Assembly (NCBI GenBank): GCA_017991025.1
Contig: JAGNMT010000078.1
Location: 1-10,392 of the forward strand
Length of the DNA stretch: 10,392 nt
Direction of reading: 5' to 3'
Source of the DNA: Verrucomicrobiales bacterium
Lineage (GTDB): Bacteria; Verrucomicrobiota; Verrucomicrobiia; Verrucomicrobiales; DEV007
The notes under the pieces were generated by a model, which was not told the DNA's origin, searched no databases, and was given only the letters and a program-made list of their open reading frames with translations. Below, in pieces: positions 1-6,595 of this stretch (positions are counted from its first letter, which is position 1; each line of letters opens with the position of its first letter). A program made the position numbers and the translations under genes.

Positions 1-642
1 GAGTCACGTGTCCTTGGTTGTCTTCTCGAAAAGGAAGCGACCACTCCCGATCAATACCCGCTCACTTTCAACGCTCTCTATTCCGCCTGCAATCAGTCGA
101 GCAATCGCGAGCCGGTGACCGACTTCGGAACGGACACGGTCGAGGAGGCGATGGAGGGCCTACGCTATAAAAAGCTCTCCATTCTCGTGCACCAGGCCGG
201 CGCCCGCGTGCCGAAGTGCAAACATACGCTCGAAAACAAATTTCCCTACCTCACGAAAGGGCAGACCGCACTGCTCTGCGTGCTTCTTCTCCGCGGGCAA
301 CAGACCGTCGGGGAGCTGCGACAGCGCACCGAGCGGCTCCATCCCTTTGCCGACATCGAACGCGTCCAGACCGTGCTTGATGAGATGGCCGACTACTCGC
401 CCGAGCCGCTCGTGAAGCTCATCCCCGCCGGTGGCGGTCGCCGCGCCGCGACTTACGTGCATCTTCTCTGCGGCGATGTTGCGCCCATGCCGGTGACATC
501 GGGATCTTCGCGTGGTGAATCCGCCGGAATTCCCGCCTCGAGCTGGCGGGCGGAAATGGAGGAGGAAATCACCTCGCTGAAAGCGGATGTGCTAGCGCTG
601 AGATCGGAGATCGAAGCGCTCAAATCCAACCTTGGGGTATAA
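1..642 (+). CDS. YceH-family (DUF480) winged-helix protein, 5' end cut by window
   Basis: The reading frame is open from base 1 to a TAA at 640-642, so the true start lies upstream. About 8-10 residues are missing compared with E. coli YceH. A GTG at 115 is only an internal valine codon. The 213 visible residues match the YceH pattern in order: RVLGCLLEKEATTPDQYPL at the N-terminus, then ACNQSSNREPV, a central LLLRGQQTVGELRQRTERLH stretch (recognisable second winged-helix unit), and a YVHLLCGDV segment. The last 35 residues form a charged heptad-like helix (EEEITSLKADVLALRSEIEALK), as in YceH homologues. The family has tandem winged-helix folds suggesting nucleic-acid binding, but its role is not established. 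It converges with the DUF2237 gene. Family assignment is firm; function is unknown. Confidence 0.93.
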   Translation, partial: ESRVLGCLLEKEATTPDQYPLTFNALYSACNQSSNREPVTDFGTDTVEEAMEGLRYKKLSILVHQAGARVPKCKHTLENKFPYLTKGQTALLCVLLLRGQQTVGELRQRTERLHPFADIERVQTVLDEMADYSPEPLVKLIPAGGGRRAATYVHLLCGDVAPMPVTSGSSRGESAGIPASSWRAEMEEEITSLKADVLALRSEIEALKSNLGV

Positions 643-650
643 GAAAGATC

Positions 651-694
651 CCCGTGCCTTTTCTTCGGATTCGTTCGACGATGAGGTGCACGGG
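651..694. terminator. Possible weak bidirectional hairpin between convergent genes
   Basis: An inverted repeat, CCCGTGC at 651-657 and GCACGGG at 688-694, sits between the stop of the YceH-family gene and the stop of the DUF2237 gene. The 30-base loop contains a smaller TCGT/ACGA hairpin. There is a short T-rich stretch after the left arm but no good U-tract after the right arm, so an intrinsic terminator is only suggested by position and symmetry. Confidence 0.25.
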
Positions 695-708
695 CCTTAG
701 CGCGCTCT

Positions 709-1092
709 TCAATACTCCTCTTCCAGCACCGCATACTCCTCGAGAATGCTGCGTGAGACATATTGAAGCGCCGCTTCTGAGGTAGCTTCGAGCACGATCG
801 GGCACGCATACCCGGCATCGAGAGCTTCTTTCCATCGGGCGGCGCAGACGCACCAGCGATCGCCGGGTTTGAGACCGGAGAATCCATAAAAGGGCATCGG
901 GGTACTGAGATCGTTGCCGCTCGCCTTACTGAAGGCGAGGAACTCTTCGGTCACTTCACAACAGACGGCGTGACAACCGTGGTCTTCGGGCCCGACCTGA
1001 CATTTTCCATCGCGATAGAAGCCGGTGAGCGGGTCGGTGCTGCACGGGATGAGTTTGCCTCCGAGCACGTTTTTGTTTTCGTCTGGTTCCAT
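709..1092 (-). CDS. DUF2237 family protein
   Basis: The 127-residue product starts at the ATG complementary to 1090-1092 and ends at a TGA (complement of 709-711). It matches the DUF2237 family nearly end to end: NVLGGKLIPCSTDPLTGFYRDG near residues 8-29, GPEDHG at 34-39, EFLAFSKASGNDLSTP at 50-65, and GLKPGDRWCVCAARWKEALDAG at 73-94. It has eight cysteines (17, 31, 40, 44, 45, 81, 83, 97), including a CVC pair and a CC pair. This would suit metal or disulfide chemistry, although there is no signal peptide, so it is probably cytoplasmic. No function is known for the family. No convincing Shine-Dalgarno sequence precedes the start. It is divergent from the FAD oxidoreductase and convergent with the YceH-family gene, so it is probably a single-gene unit. 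Confidence 0.92.
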   Translation of the reverse strand: MEPDENKNVLGGKLIPCSTDPLTGFYRDGKCQVGPEDHGCHAVCCEVTEEFLAFSKASGNDLSTPMPFYGFSGLKPGDRWCVCAARWKEALDAGYACPIVLEATSEAALQYVSRSILEEYAVLEEEY

Positions 1093-1148
1093 AAGGTTGG
1101 GAGTTTCGGGCTTGATCAGTGTTTTTCCAGACGGAATTCAGAAATTAT

Positions 1149-1176
1149 CGGCTGCCATGCCGCAACCCGGCTTTTT
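1149..1176 (+). promoter_or_regulatory. Two overlapping short hairpins plus T-run in the oxidoreductase leader
   Basis: The segment reads CGGC (1149-1152), GCCG (1159-1162), CGGC (1168-1171) and then TTTTT (1172-1176). The middle GCCG can pair with either flank, so two mutually exclusive hairpins are possible, the second followed by a T-run. The stems are only four base pairs and could be chance in this base composition. It lies 64 bases upstream of the oxidoreductase start in the 147-base divergent gap. Confidence 0.15.
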
Positions 1177-1239
1177 GGTCACAGAATTTCGGGCGCAAAT
1201 TGGGTTCTTGTCTTCAGCGGTCAGAGTTTCTATGTTCGT

Positions 1240-3339
1240 ATGATGTATCCCTCTCTCAGAATCGCCCTTATCGCTTTGACCGTGACCTCGCTCGGGGCGC
1301 AGGACAAATCCGCCACTGAACACGACATCGTCATCTACGGAGGGACCTGCGCGGCGGTAATCGCCGCAGTTCAGGCAAAGAAGATGGGCAAATCAGTCGT
1401 CGTCGTGAGCCCCGACAAGCACCTCGGAGGTCTTTCCAGCGGAGGCCTCGGCTGGACGGACACCGGGAACAAAGCCGTCATCGGAGGTCTCGCCCGCGAT
1501 TTCTACCACCGCGTCTGGAAACAGTACCAGAAGCCCGAAAACTGGCAGTGGCAGAAGCCGGAGGAATACGGGGGTAAAGGGCAGGGCACTCCGGCAATCG
1601 ACGGGGATCAGAAGACGATGTGGATTTTTGAACCATCCATTGCCGAGGCCGTTTTTGAGGAATATGTGCGCGAATTTGATCTTGAGGTGCACCGCGACGA
1701 ATGGCTCGACCGCGAAAAAGGAGTCGTCGTTACTGGCGGAACGATCCACTCCATCACGACCTTGAGCGGCAATACCTATGCGGGGAAAATCTTCTTTGAT
1801 GCCACCTATGAAGGCGATCTCATCGCCGCAGCGGGTGTCGACTATCATGTCGGGCGAGAGGCGAATGCAGAATTTGGCGAGGAGTGGAATGGCATCCAGG
1901 TCGGAGAACTTCATCACAAACATCACTTCGGAGCGGTCGAAAAGCCGATCAGCCCCTACGTGGTCCCCGGCGACCCGAAGAGTGGTCTACTCCCACGGAT
2001 CAGTGGCGAAAACCCCGGGATCAAAGGAGAGGGTGATCAACGCGTTCAGGCCTACTGCTTTCGCATGTGCCTCACCGATCATCCGGAAAACCGGATTCCT
2101 TTTCCGAAGCCGGAAGGCTATGACCCCGGCCAGTATGAATTGCTCGTCAGGGTCTTCGATGCCGGGTGGCGCGAGACCTTTGGAAAATTTGATCCGATTC
2201 CCAATCACAAGACCGACACGAACAATCACGGTCCGTTCAGCACCGACAACATCGGTTATAATTACGACTACCCCGAGGCCAGCTTCGAGCGCCGGCGTGA
2301 GATCATCAAAGAGCACGAGACCTACCAGAAAGGATGGCTCTATTTCATCGCAAACGATCCCCGTGTGCCGAAAGACGTGCAGGAGGAAATGCAGCGATGG
2401 GGCCTGCCCAAAGATGAATTTATCGATAACGGCAACTGGTCCCACCAGCTTTACATTCGCGAGGCCCGGCGCATGATCGGGGCCTTTGTCATGACCGAGA
2501 ATGAGCTGCGTAAAAAGAAGCCCACTCCGGACTCGGTCGGCATGGGCTCCTACACGATCGATTCACACAATGTGCAGCGTTACATCACCCCCGGAGGGTA
2601 TGTTCAAAACGAGGGTGACATCGGGGTGAGCACCAACGGTCCCTACGAGATTGCCTATGGCTCGCTCGTGCCGAAAAAGGCGCAGTGCTCGAACCTGATG
2701 GTACCGGTATGCGTTTCGAGCACTCACATTGCCTTCGGATCGATCCGCATGGAGCCGGTTTTTATGATTCTGGCACAAAGCGCGGCGACGGCGGCAGCGA
2801 TCGCGATTGATGAAGGCATCGCCGTTCAGGATGTTGCCTACACGAAACTGCGGGAACAGCTTCTCAAAGAGGGACAGGTCCTCGAACATGACGAACCTCT
2901 CGCCGGAGGCAGGGGCATTGCTCCCGATCAATTGCCGGGCATCGTTGTCGATGATGAAAAAGCCTCTCTCACGGGAAGCTGGAAGCAAAGCGGCGCGGGT
3001 CAGACCTTTGTCGGATCCGGGTATCGACACGATGGCAATGCTGATAAAGGCGAAGCCTCCGCCATTTTCGCGACGACGATCACCAAAGCAGGCCGCTATA
3101 CCGTCAGCCTCGCCTACCCGCCGAATAGCAATCGTGCCAGCAACGCCCGGATCGAAGTGACCCATGCCGGAAATGTCGAAAAATTCACCGTCGATCAGCG
3201 AAAAGCCCCGTCCCGGGGGCTTTTCGAGCCGCTCGGGACCTTCGATTTTTCTGCAGGGGCCGCGTCGGTGAAGGTGACGAATGCCGGGAGCGACGGGCAT
3301 GTCATCCTCGATGCGGTGCAGTGGTTGGAGGTGAAGTGA
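1240..3339 (+). CDS. Secreted FAD-dependent oxidoreductase with golvesin/xanthan-lyase-like C-terminal domain
   Basis: The 699-residue product starts at the first of two tandem ATGs (1240, 1243), because a Sec-type signal peptide begins exactly there: about 20 residues ending TSLGA, then QDKS. The frame is open further upstream, but that stretch overlaps the DUF2237 gene antisense and has no protein-like features. Residues 29-75 hold the dinucleotide-binding strand and glycine region (IVIYGGTCAAVIAAVQAKKM, then LGGLSSGGLGWTD) typical of the FAD_oxidored family; the usual TSAG is TCAA here. Later family landmarks include FFDATYEGDL, TIDSHNVQRYITPGG and SSTHIAFGSIRMEPVFM. Residues about 575-699 form a separate beta-rich domain (GSWKQS, then ILDAVQWLEV at the end) resembling the golvesin/xanthan-lyase-associated domain, perhaps for glycan binding. 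The substrate is unknown. The signal has no twin-arginine motif. No strong Shine-Dalgarno sequence is visible. Confidence 0.9.
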   Translation: MMYPSLRIALIALTVTSLGAQDKSATEHDIVIYGGTCAAVIAAVQAKKMGKSVVVVSPDKHLGGLSSGGLGWTDTGNKAVIGGLARDFYHRVWKQYQKPENWQWQKPEEYGGKGQGTPAIDGDQKTMWIFEPSIAEAVFEEYVREFDLEVHRDEWLDREKGVVVTGGTIHSITTLSGNTYAGKIFFDATYEGDLIAAAGVDYHVGREANAEFGEEWNGIQVGELHHKHHFGAVEKPISPYVVPGDPKSGLLPRISGENPGIKGEGDQRVQAYCFRMCLTDHPENRIPFPKPEGYDPGQYELLVRVFDAGWRETFGKFDPIPNHKTDTNNHGPFSTDNIGYNYDYPEASFERRREIIKEHETYQKGWLYFIANDPRVPKDVQEEMQRWGLPKDEFIDNGNWSHQLYIREARRMIGAFVMTENELRKKKPTPDSVGMGSYTIDSHNVQRYITPGGYVQNEGDIGVSTNGPYEIAYGSLVPKKAQCSNLMVPVCVSSTHIAFGSIRMEPVFMILAQSAATAAAIAIDEGIAVQDVAYTKLREQLLKEGQVLEHDEPLAGGRGIAPDQLPGIVVDDEKASLTGSWKQSGAGQTFVGSGYRHDGNADKGEASAIFATTITKAGRYTVSLAYPPNSNRASNARIEVTHAGNVEKFTVDQRKAPSRGLFEPLGTFDFSAGAASVKVTNAGSDGHVILDAVQWLEVK

Positions 3340-3343
3340 CGGG

Positions 3344-3643
3344 CTATCTATTCGTCCCGGCCCCGCCTCTTCCCGGTGGACCACTGCCTGGCGGGGTGCG
3401 GTCATCGCCGAAATACTTCTCGCTCCGATAGCGCAGCCAAACCCGCAGGACCTGGGGGATCTGTTCCTTCTCCGCTTCGGTCAGCCGCTCATAAAGACCG
3501 ATAGCACGAGTCCGCTCGAGGCGGCAGGCCCCGTTGCGATGAGCGTCCCAATGGGTACGGGCGAGGCGGATACGGCGGGCTGTCTCCTTGACGAGTGAGG
3601 GGCCGCTGAGGTCTTCGTCGGCTATGGATCGCTTTTTTGCCAT
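3344..3643 (-). CDS. Hypothetical small basic protein with Pro/Gly-rich tail
   Basis: This 99-residue protein is read from the ATG complementary to 3641-3643 (MAKKRSIADED) to a TAG at 3344-3346. The frame remains open further upstream to 3856, but that would overlap the DedA start and adds a low-complexity leader, so the MAKK start is preferred. The N-terminal two thirds is rich in Arg, Lys and Glu and predicted helical, with LYERLTEAEKEQIPQVLRVW at about residues 50-69 followed by RYRSEKYFG. The last 20 residues or so are Pro/Gly/Arg-rich and look disordered. There is no signal peptide or membrane segment. I do not recognise the family. The reasonable codon pattern, the charged helical core and the lack of any competing gene support it being real. 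It ends 4 bases from the oxidoreductase stop and is divergent from DedA. Confidence 0.6.
   Translation of the reverse strand: MAKKRSIADEDLSGPSLVKETARRIRLARTHWDAHRNGACRLERTRAIGLYERLTEAEKEQIPQVLRVWLRYRSEKYFGDDRTPPGSGPPGRGGAGTNR
3361..3396. repeat. GC-rich inverted repeat inside the tail of the small protein gene
   Basis: CCCCGCC at 3361-3367 and GGCGGGG at 3390-3396 form a perfect 7-bp stem with a 22-base loop that itself contains GTGG/CCAC symmetry. It begins 22 bases after the oxidoreductase stop on the + strand and lies within the Pro/Gly-rich tail codons of the opposite gene. It could fold in the oxidoreductase transcript, but no U-tract follows, so a terminator role is only possible. Confidence 0.3.
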
Positions 3644-3824
3644 GAGATTCTTCGAAGACAAGTCCAACCACCATCGTCGGAAAGGTCCAGAATACACTAC
3701 CGCAACCGTTTCACCTTTTCCTGCTCGTTTTCCCGAAGCCGGAAAGGGGGCGGACGGAGTGGGCTTTGATATTTGAAAAAGGACGTGTTGAAAAGCCGGT
3801 AGTCTTACGCTAAAGCCTTCCCCC

Positions 3825-4481
3825 ATGGACTGGCTTAAGCATCTCATCGATATCATGCTCCATCTTCAGGAGCACCTGCAGCAACTGACGCAGGACTACG
3901 GTGGCTGGGTTTACGGCATTCTTTTTGTCATCATTTTCTGCGAAACCGGACTGGTCGTGACTCCCTTTCTTCCGGGGGATTCGCTGATTTTTGCGGTGGG
4001 CGCACTGGCTGCGGATCCGGCCAGCGGGCTGAATCTCTGGATCGGGGGAGGCATCATCTTCATCGCGGCAGTATTCGGTGACACCGTGAATTATTCGATC
4101 GGGAAATTCGCCGGAGAAAATCTGGCCCGGCGATTTCCCCGCATCATCAAACAGAAGCATCTCGATGTGACCAATGAGTTTTTCGAAAAGTACGGCGGCA
4201 AGACCATCATTCTTGCCCGATTTGTTCCCATCGTACGGACCTTTGCCCCCTTCGTGGCCGGTTCGGGTGCGATGAACTACCGCCGTTTTATGTTCTTTAA
4301 TGTGATCGGCGCGGCGCTCTGGGTCGGGCTCATTCTCCCGGCGGGCTGGTTTTTTGGCAACATCCCCATCGTGAAGAGCAATTTCGAACTCGTCGTGATC
4401 GGCATCATCGTCGTTTCTGTACTGCCGATGGTTTATGAAATTTGGAAGGCGCGTCGCGTGCAATCGAGCCAAGAGAAGTGA
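3825..4481 (+). CDS. DedA family (VTT/SNARE-associated domain) membrane protein
   Basis: The 218-residue integral membrane protein has the full DedA signature. Hydrophobic segments lie at about residues 28-47, 52-62, 72-90, 155-180 and 187-205. E40-TG precedes PFLPGDSLIFAVG (47-59), then GDTVNYSIGKFAG (85-97), FFEKYGGKTIILARFVPIVR (119-138) and PFVAGSGAM (142-150). E40, D52, R132 and R138 sit where acidic and arginine residues important in E. coli YqjA/YghB lie. Some DedA proteins recycle undecaprenyl phosphate across the membrane, while others support membrane energetics and drug tolerance; which applies here cannot be told from sequence. The start at 3825 gives a normal family length, though it lacks a clear Shine-Dalgarno sequence. 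It is the first of three same-strand genes. A TTGAAA at 3788-3793 with TAAAGC 17 bases later is at best a weak promoter. Confidence 0.93.
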   Translation: MDWLKHLIDIMLHLQEHLQQLTQDYGGWVYGILFVIIFCETGLVVTPFLPGDSLIFAVGALAADPASGLNLWIGGGIIFIAAVFGDTVNYSIGKFAGENLARRFPRIIKQKHLDVTNEFFEKYGGKTIILARFVPIVRTFAPFVAGSGAMNYRRFMFFNVIGAALWVGLILPAGWFFGNIPIVKSNFELVVIGIIVVSVLPMVYEIWKARRVQSSQEK

Positions 4482-4534
4482 TAATCGGATACCGGACGGC
4501 GGGATCGTGCAATAGACTTTTCCGCCCTGACCCG

Positions 4535-4550
4535 ATAGGGTTGAGCCTAT
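4535..4550 (+). promoter_or_regulatory. Hairpin covering the Shine-Dalgarno and start codon of the SGNH gene
   Basis: ATAGG (4535-4539) is complementary to CCTAT (4546-4550) across a 6-base loop. The left arm contains most of the AGGG Shine-Dalgarno (4537-4540), and the right arm contains the first two bases of the ATG at 4549. In RNA this could partly mask initiation. The stem is short and AT-containing, so the effect may be slight. Confidence 0.3.
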
Positions 4551-5298
4551 GAGTCGACCCTGTTGGATCGTTCTACTTCTCCTCGCCGGACTCGTTTCCC
4601 TTTGCCATGCGGAGGAAACACATTCTTTCTACCTGATCGGCAACTCGCTGACTCAGGACACGGTGCCGTCCCTGCTTGATGGTGATGTCCAATGGCACGT
4701 CGATTGCGGGAAGAGCCTGCCATTTATCTACGAAAACCCAGGGAAGCCCTGTGTGAAGAATTCCACGCTCTGGCCGGAAGCGCTCAAAGCAAAGCAATAT
4801 GATGTCATCTCCGTGCAGGTCCATTATGGCAGCGATCTCGACAGCGACGCGGCGGTGTTCTCCGAGTTTTTTGAGATGCAACCGAGGGCGATTTTTGTCG
4901 TCCATACAGGGTGGGCGCGTGCCGCCTCGAGGGCTGAGGAGTATGCAGGTAAAGAGAAGGCCGGTCCCATGACACATCGCCCGGCCTACGTGGAGGGACT
5001 GATCGAAAAGCTGAAAAAGCTGCATCCGGATCGAGAGATCCGGCAGACCCATGCCCAGGACCTCCTCGCCAGAATCGCAGCGGATATTGAGGCGGGAAAA
5101 TCTCCTTTCCAACAGATGGAGGATCTTTACCGGGATGACATCCATTTAAACGTCGTCACGGGCCGCTACCTGATGCATAACGCGATGCGCCACGCGCTCG
5201 GCCAGAAACGCTCGGTAGCGGGATTTGAGTCTATCCCCTCGGCGGTGAAGACCTATCTGGACGGAGTCCTCGATACGCTGCCGAAGGTCGGGTCTTGA
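4549..5298 (+). CDS. Secreted SGNH/GDSL-hydrolase-like protein
   Basis: The 249-residue product begins with a Sec signal peptide (hydrophobic core at residues 6-18, cleavage likely after C-H-A at 19-21). The mature protein opens with FYLIGNSLTQD, the block I motif of SGNH hydrolases, with S33 as likely nucleophile. Near the C-terminus, D196-D-I-H199 followed by LN fits block V, supplying the acid and base. Between them YDVISVQVHYGSD (84-96) is the usual central strand, but no clear GxND block III is visible, so the oxyanion asparagine is uncertain. Known family members hydrolyse esters, including acetyl groups on sugars; the substrate here cannot be read from sequence. It follows DedA by 67 bases and precedes the kinase-like gene by 66. 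The AGGG at 4537-4540 is a good ribosome binding site. No lipobox is present, since L18 precedes C19. Confidence 0.8.
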   Translation: MSRPCWIVLLLLAGLVSLCHAEETHSFYLIGNSLTQDTVPSLLDGDVQWHVDCGKSLPFIYENPGKPCVKNSTLWPEALKAKQYDVISVQVHYGSDLDSDAAVFSEFFEMQPRAIFVVHTGWARAASRAEEYAGKEKAGPMTHRPAYVEGLIEKLKKLHPDREIRQTHAQDLLARIAADIEAGKSPFQQMEDLYRDDIHLNVVTGRYLMHNAMRHALGQKRSVAGFESIPSAVKTYLDGVLDTLPKVGS

Positions 5299-5364
5299 TG
5301 GGAATAGCGGAACCGGATATCGAATTGCGCTTGCGCGGCTGACAAAAGAGAGAGAGGGCATTCC

Positions 5365-6576
5365 ATGAACGATTCGGATAGTGAGCCAGTCGAGGTAGCC
5401 AACCTCACGGAAGTGGAAATCAAGGATGCGCAGGTGATTTTCATCGCGGTCTGGAAGGGGCTTGTCGATCAGTACGGCCTGGAGAATCTGCGATTCCCGA
5501 AAGAGATCATTCTCCTCGGCGGAGCACCGGGGTCGGGAAAAGGAACGAACACGGCCTTTATCATGAAGACACGCGGGTTCACCTGCCCGCCCATCATCGT
5601 CAGTTCCCTGCTCGACAGCGCAGAAGCACGTGCGTTGAAAGACAGGGGCATGCTGGTCGGGGACCGGGAGGTCATGGGCATTCTCCTGCGCAAGATGCTG
5701 GAGGAAGAATTCCGCGACGGGGCGATCCTCGATGGATTCCCCCGTACCAAGGTTCAGGTGGAGTGTATGAAGCTGCTCGTGAAGAAGATCGGAGCACTGC
5801 ACCGCAAGTATGCGGAGACGCCGCTCGCCAGTCATTTTCGCCGACCGACGATCCATGTCATGGTTCTTTTTGTGGACGAAAAGACGAGCGTGGACAGGCA
5901 GCTTTTCCGGGGCCGGGAGATCGCCCGGCACAACGAAGAGGTGGAACTGACCGGGATAGGGGAGTTGCAGGAACTGCGCCCCACCGACCTCGATGTCGAG
6001 GCGGCGAAGCATCGCTACCGCATTTTTAAAGAGAATACCTGGGAAGCGCTGCAGTCATTGCGCGAGGTGTTCTTCTACCATCTTATCAATGCCCAGGGAC
6101 CGGTCAGCGAAGTGGAGCAAAATATCATCAAGGAACTGCAGTATCAGAGTTCTCTTGAACTGGAGCCCGCGACTTTTGAAATCGTGCGGGGGATTCCACT
6201 CGCCAATGAGATTGTAGTACATGCCCGCCAGGAACTGGTGCGGCGACTGGACGGATACGCGAGGGAACATCGGGCGCTTTTCATCCGGGTGGTAGAGCTC
6301 ATTAATGTGAAATTCATCCCCATTATTCAGCGCCACGCGATCTCGGGACGGGCGGTCATCAACAACGAGGACGAGGTGCTCGCCGACCCGCTCGCGCTGG
6401 GAATGTTGATCGATGTCTTCTCAGACCGGGGCTTCCATGCCGTCGTCGACAAGCAGCTCACAAAGGTCCCGGAACGGGTGAATGTACAGACCGGGGAAAT
6501 CGAGTTCCGCCCGAATACCACCTACCGTATTCGGGTTTATTTCGAGGGATCGGAGATCCGGAGCGGAGGCCGCTGA
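5365..6576 (+). CDS. Adenylate-kinase-like nucleotide kinase with C-terminal extension
   Basis: The 403-residue protein is nearly twice the length of a standard adenylate kinase. After about 45 N-terminal residues comes EIILLGGAPGSGKGTNT (Walker A, residues 53-61), ILDGFPRT (121-128), a LID-like VDEKTSVDRQLFRGRE (170-184) and an RPTD...AKHRYRIF segment (205-221) matching the arginine-bearing helix of the family. The NMP-binding region differs: the expected S-T-G-D-x-L-R is replaced by VSSLLDSAEAR (79-89), and the stretch before MLVGDREV is shorter than usual, so the acceptor may not be AMP. Residues about 261-403 match nothing I recognise; they look helical (about 279-315) and then beta-like (about 345-395). 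No signal peptide or membrane segment is seen, so it is probably cytoplasmic. A purine-rich GAGAGGG at 5352-5358 is a good ribosome binding site. The kinase fold is firm; the substrate and extension are not. Confidence 0.85.
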   Translation: MNDSDSEPVEVANLTEVEIKDAQVIFIAVWKGLVDQYGLENLRFPKEIILLGGAPGSGKGTNTAFIMKTRGFTCPPIIVSSLLDSAEARALKDRGMLVGDREVMGILLRKMLEEEFRDGAILDGFPRTKVQVECMKLLVKKIGALHRKYAETPLASHFRRPTIHVMVLFVDEKTSVDRQLFRGREIARHNEEVELTGIGELQELRPTDLDVEAAKHRYRIFKENTWEALQSLREVFFYHLINAQGPVSEVEQNIIKELQYQSSLELEPATFEIVRGIPLANEIVVHARQELVRRLDGYAREHRALFIRVVELINVKFIPIIQRHAISGRAVINNEDEVLADPLALGMLIDVFSDRGFHAVVDKQLTKVPERVNVQTGEIEFRPNTTYRIRVYFEGSEIRSGGR

Positions 6577-6595
6577 GTTCTTTTTCAGGAGCTGA

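Noticed and set aside
970..1239. A 90-codon in-frame extension upstream of the FAD oxidoreductase start
   Set aside because: It runs antisense through the well-supported DUF2237 gene and would bury the signal peptide, which begins exactly at the tandem ATGs at 1240/1243.
2563..3405. A 280-codon open frame on the - strand opposite the FAD oxidoreductase
   Set aside because: The oxidoreductase and golvesin-like motifs lie on the other strand; this translation has no recognisable feature and overlaps two better genes.
3644..3856. An upstream extension of the small basic protein on the - strand
   Set aside because: It would overlap the DedA start and the whole divergent intergenic region; the MAKK start at 3643 gives a sensible protein.
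5325..5336. A tandem TTGCGC TTGCGC repeat before the kinase-like gene
   Set aside because: Two copies of a 6-mer are within chance and no -10 element is well placed downstream.
5146..6012. A 288-codon open frame on the - strand across the SGNH and kinase-like genes
   Set aside because: It spans parts of two well-supported genes and the gap between them, and its translation is His/Arg/Leu-rich with no domain.
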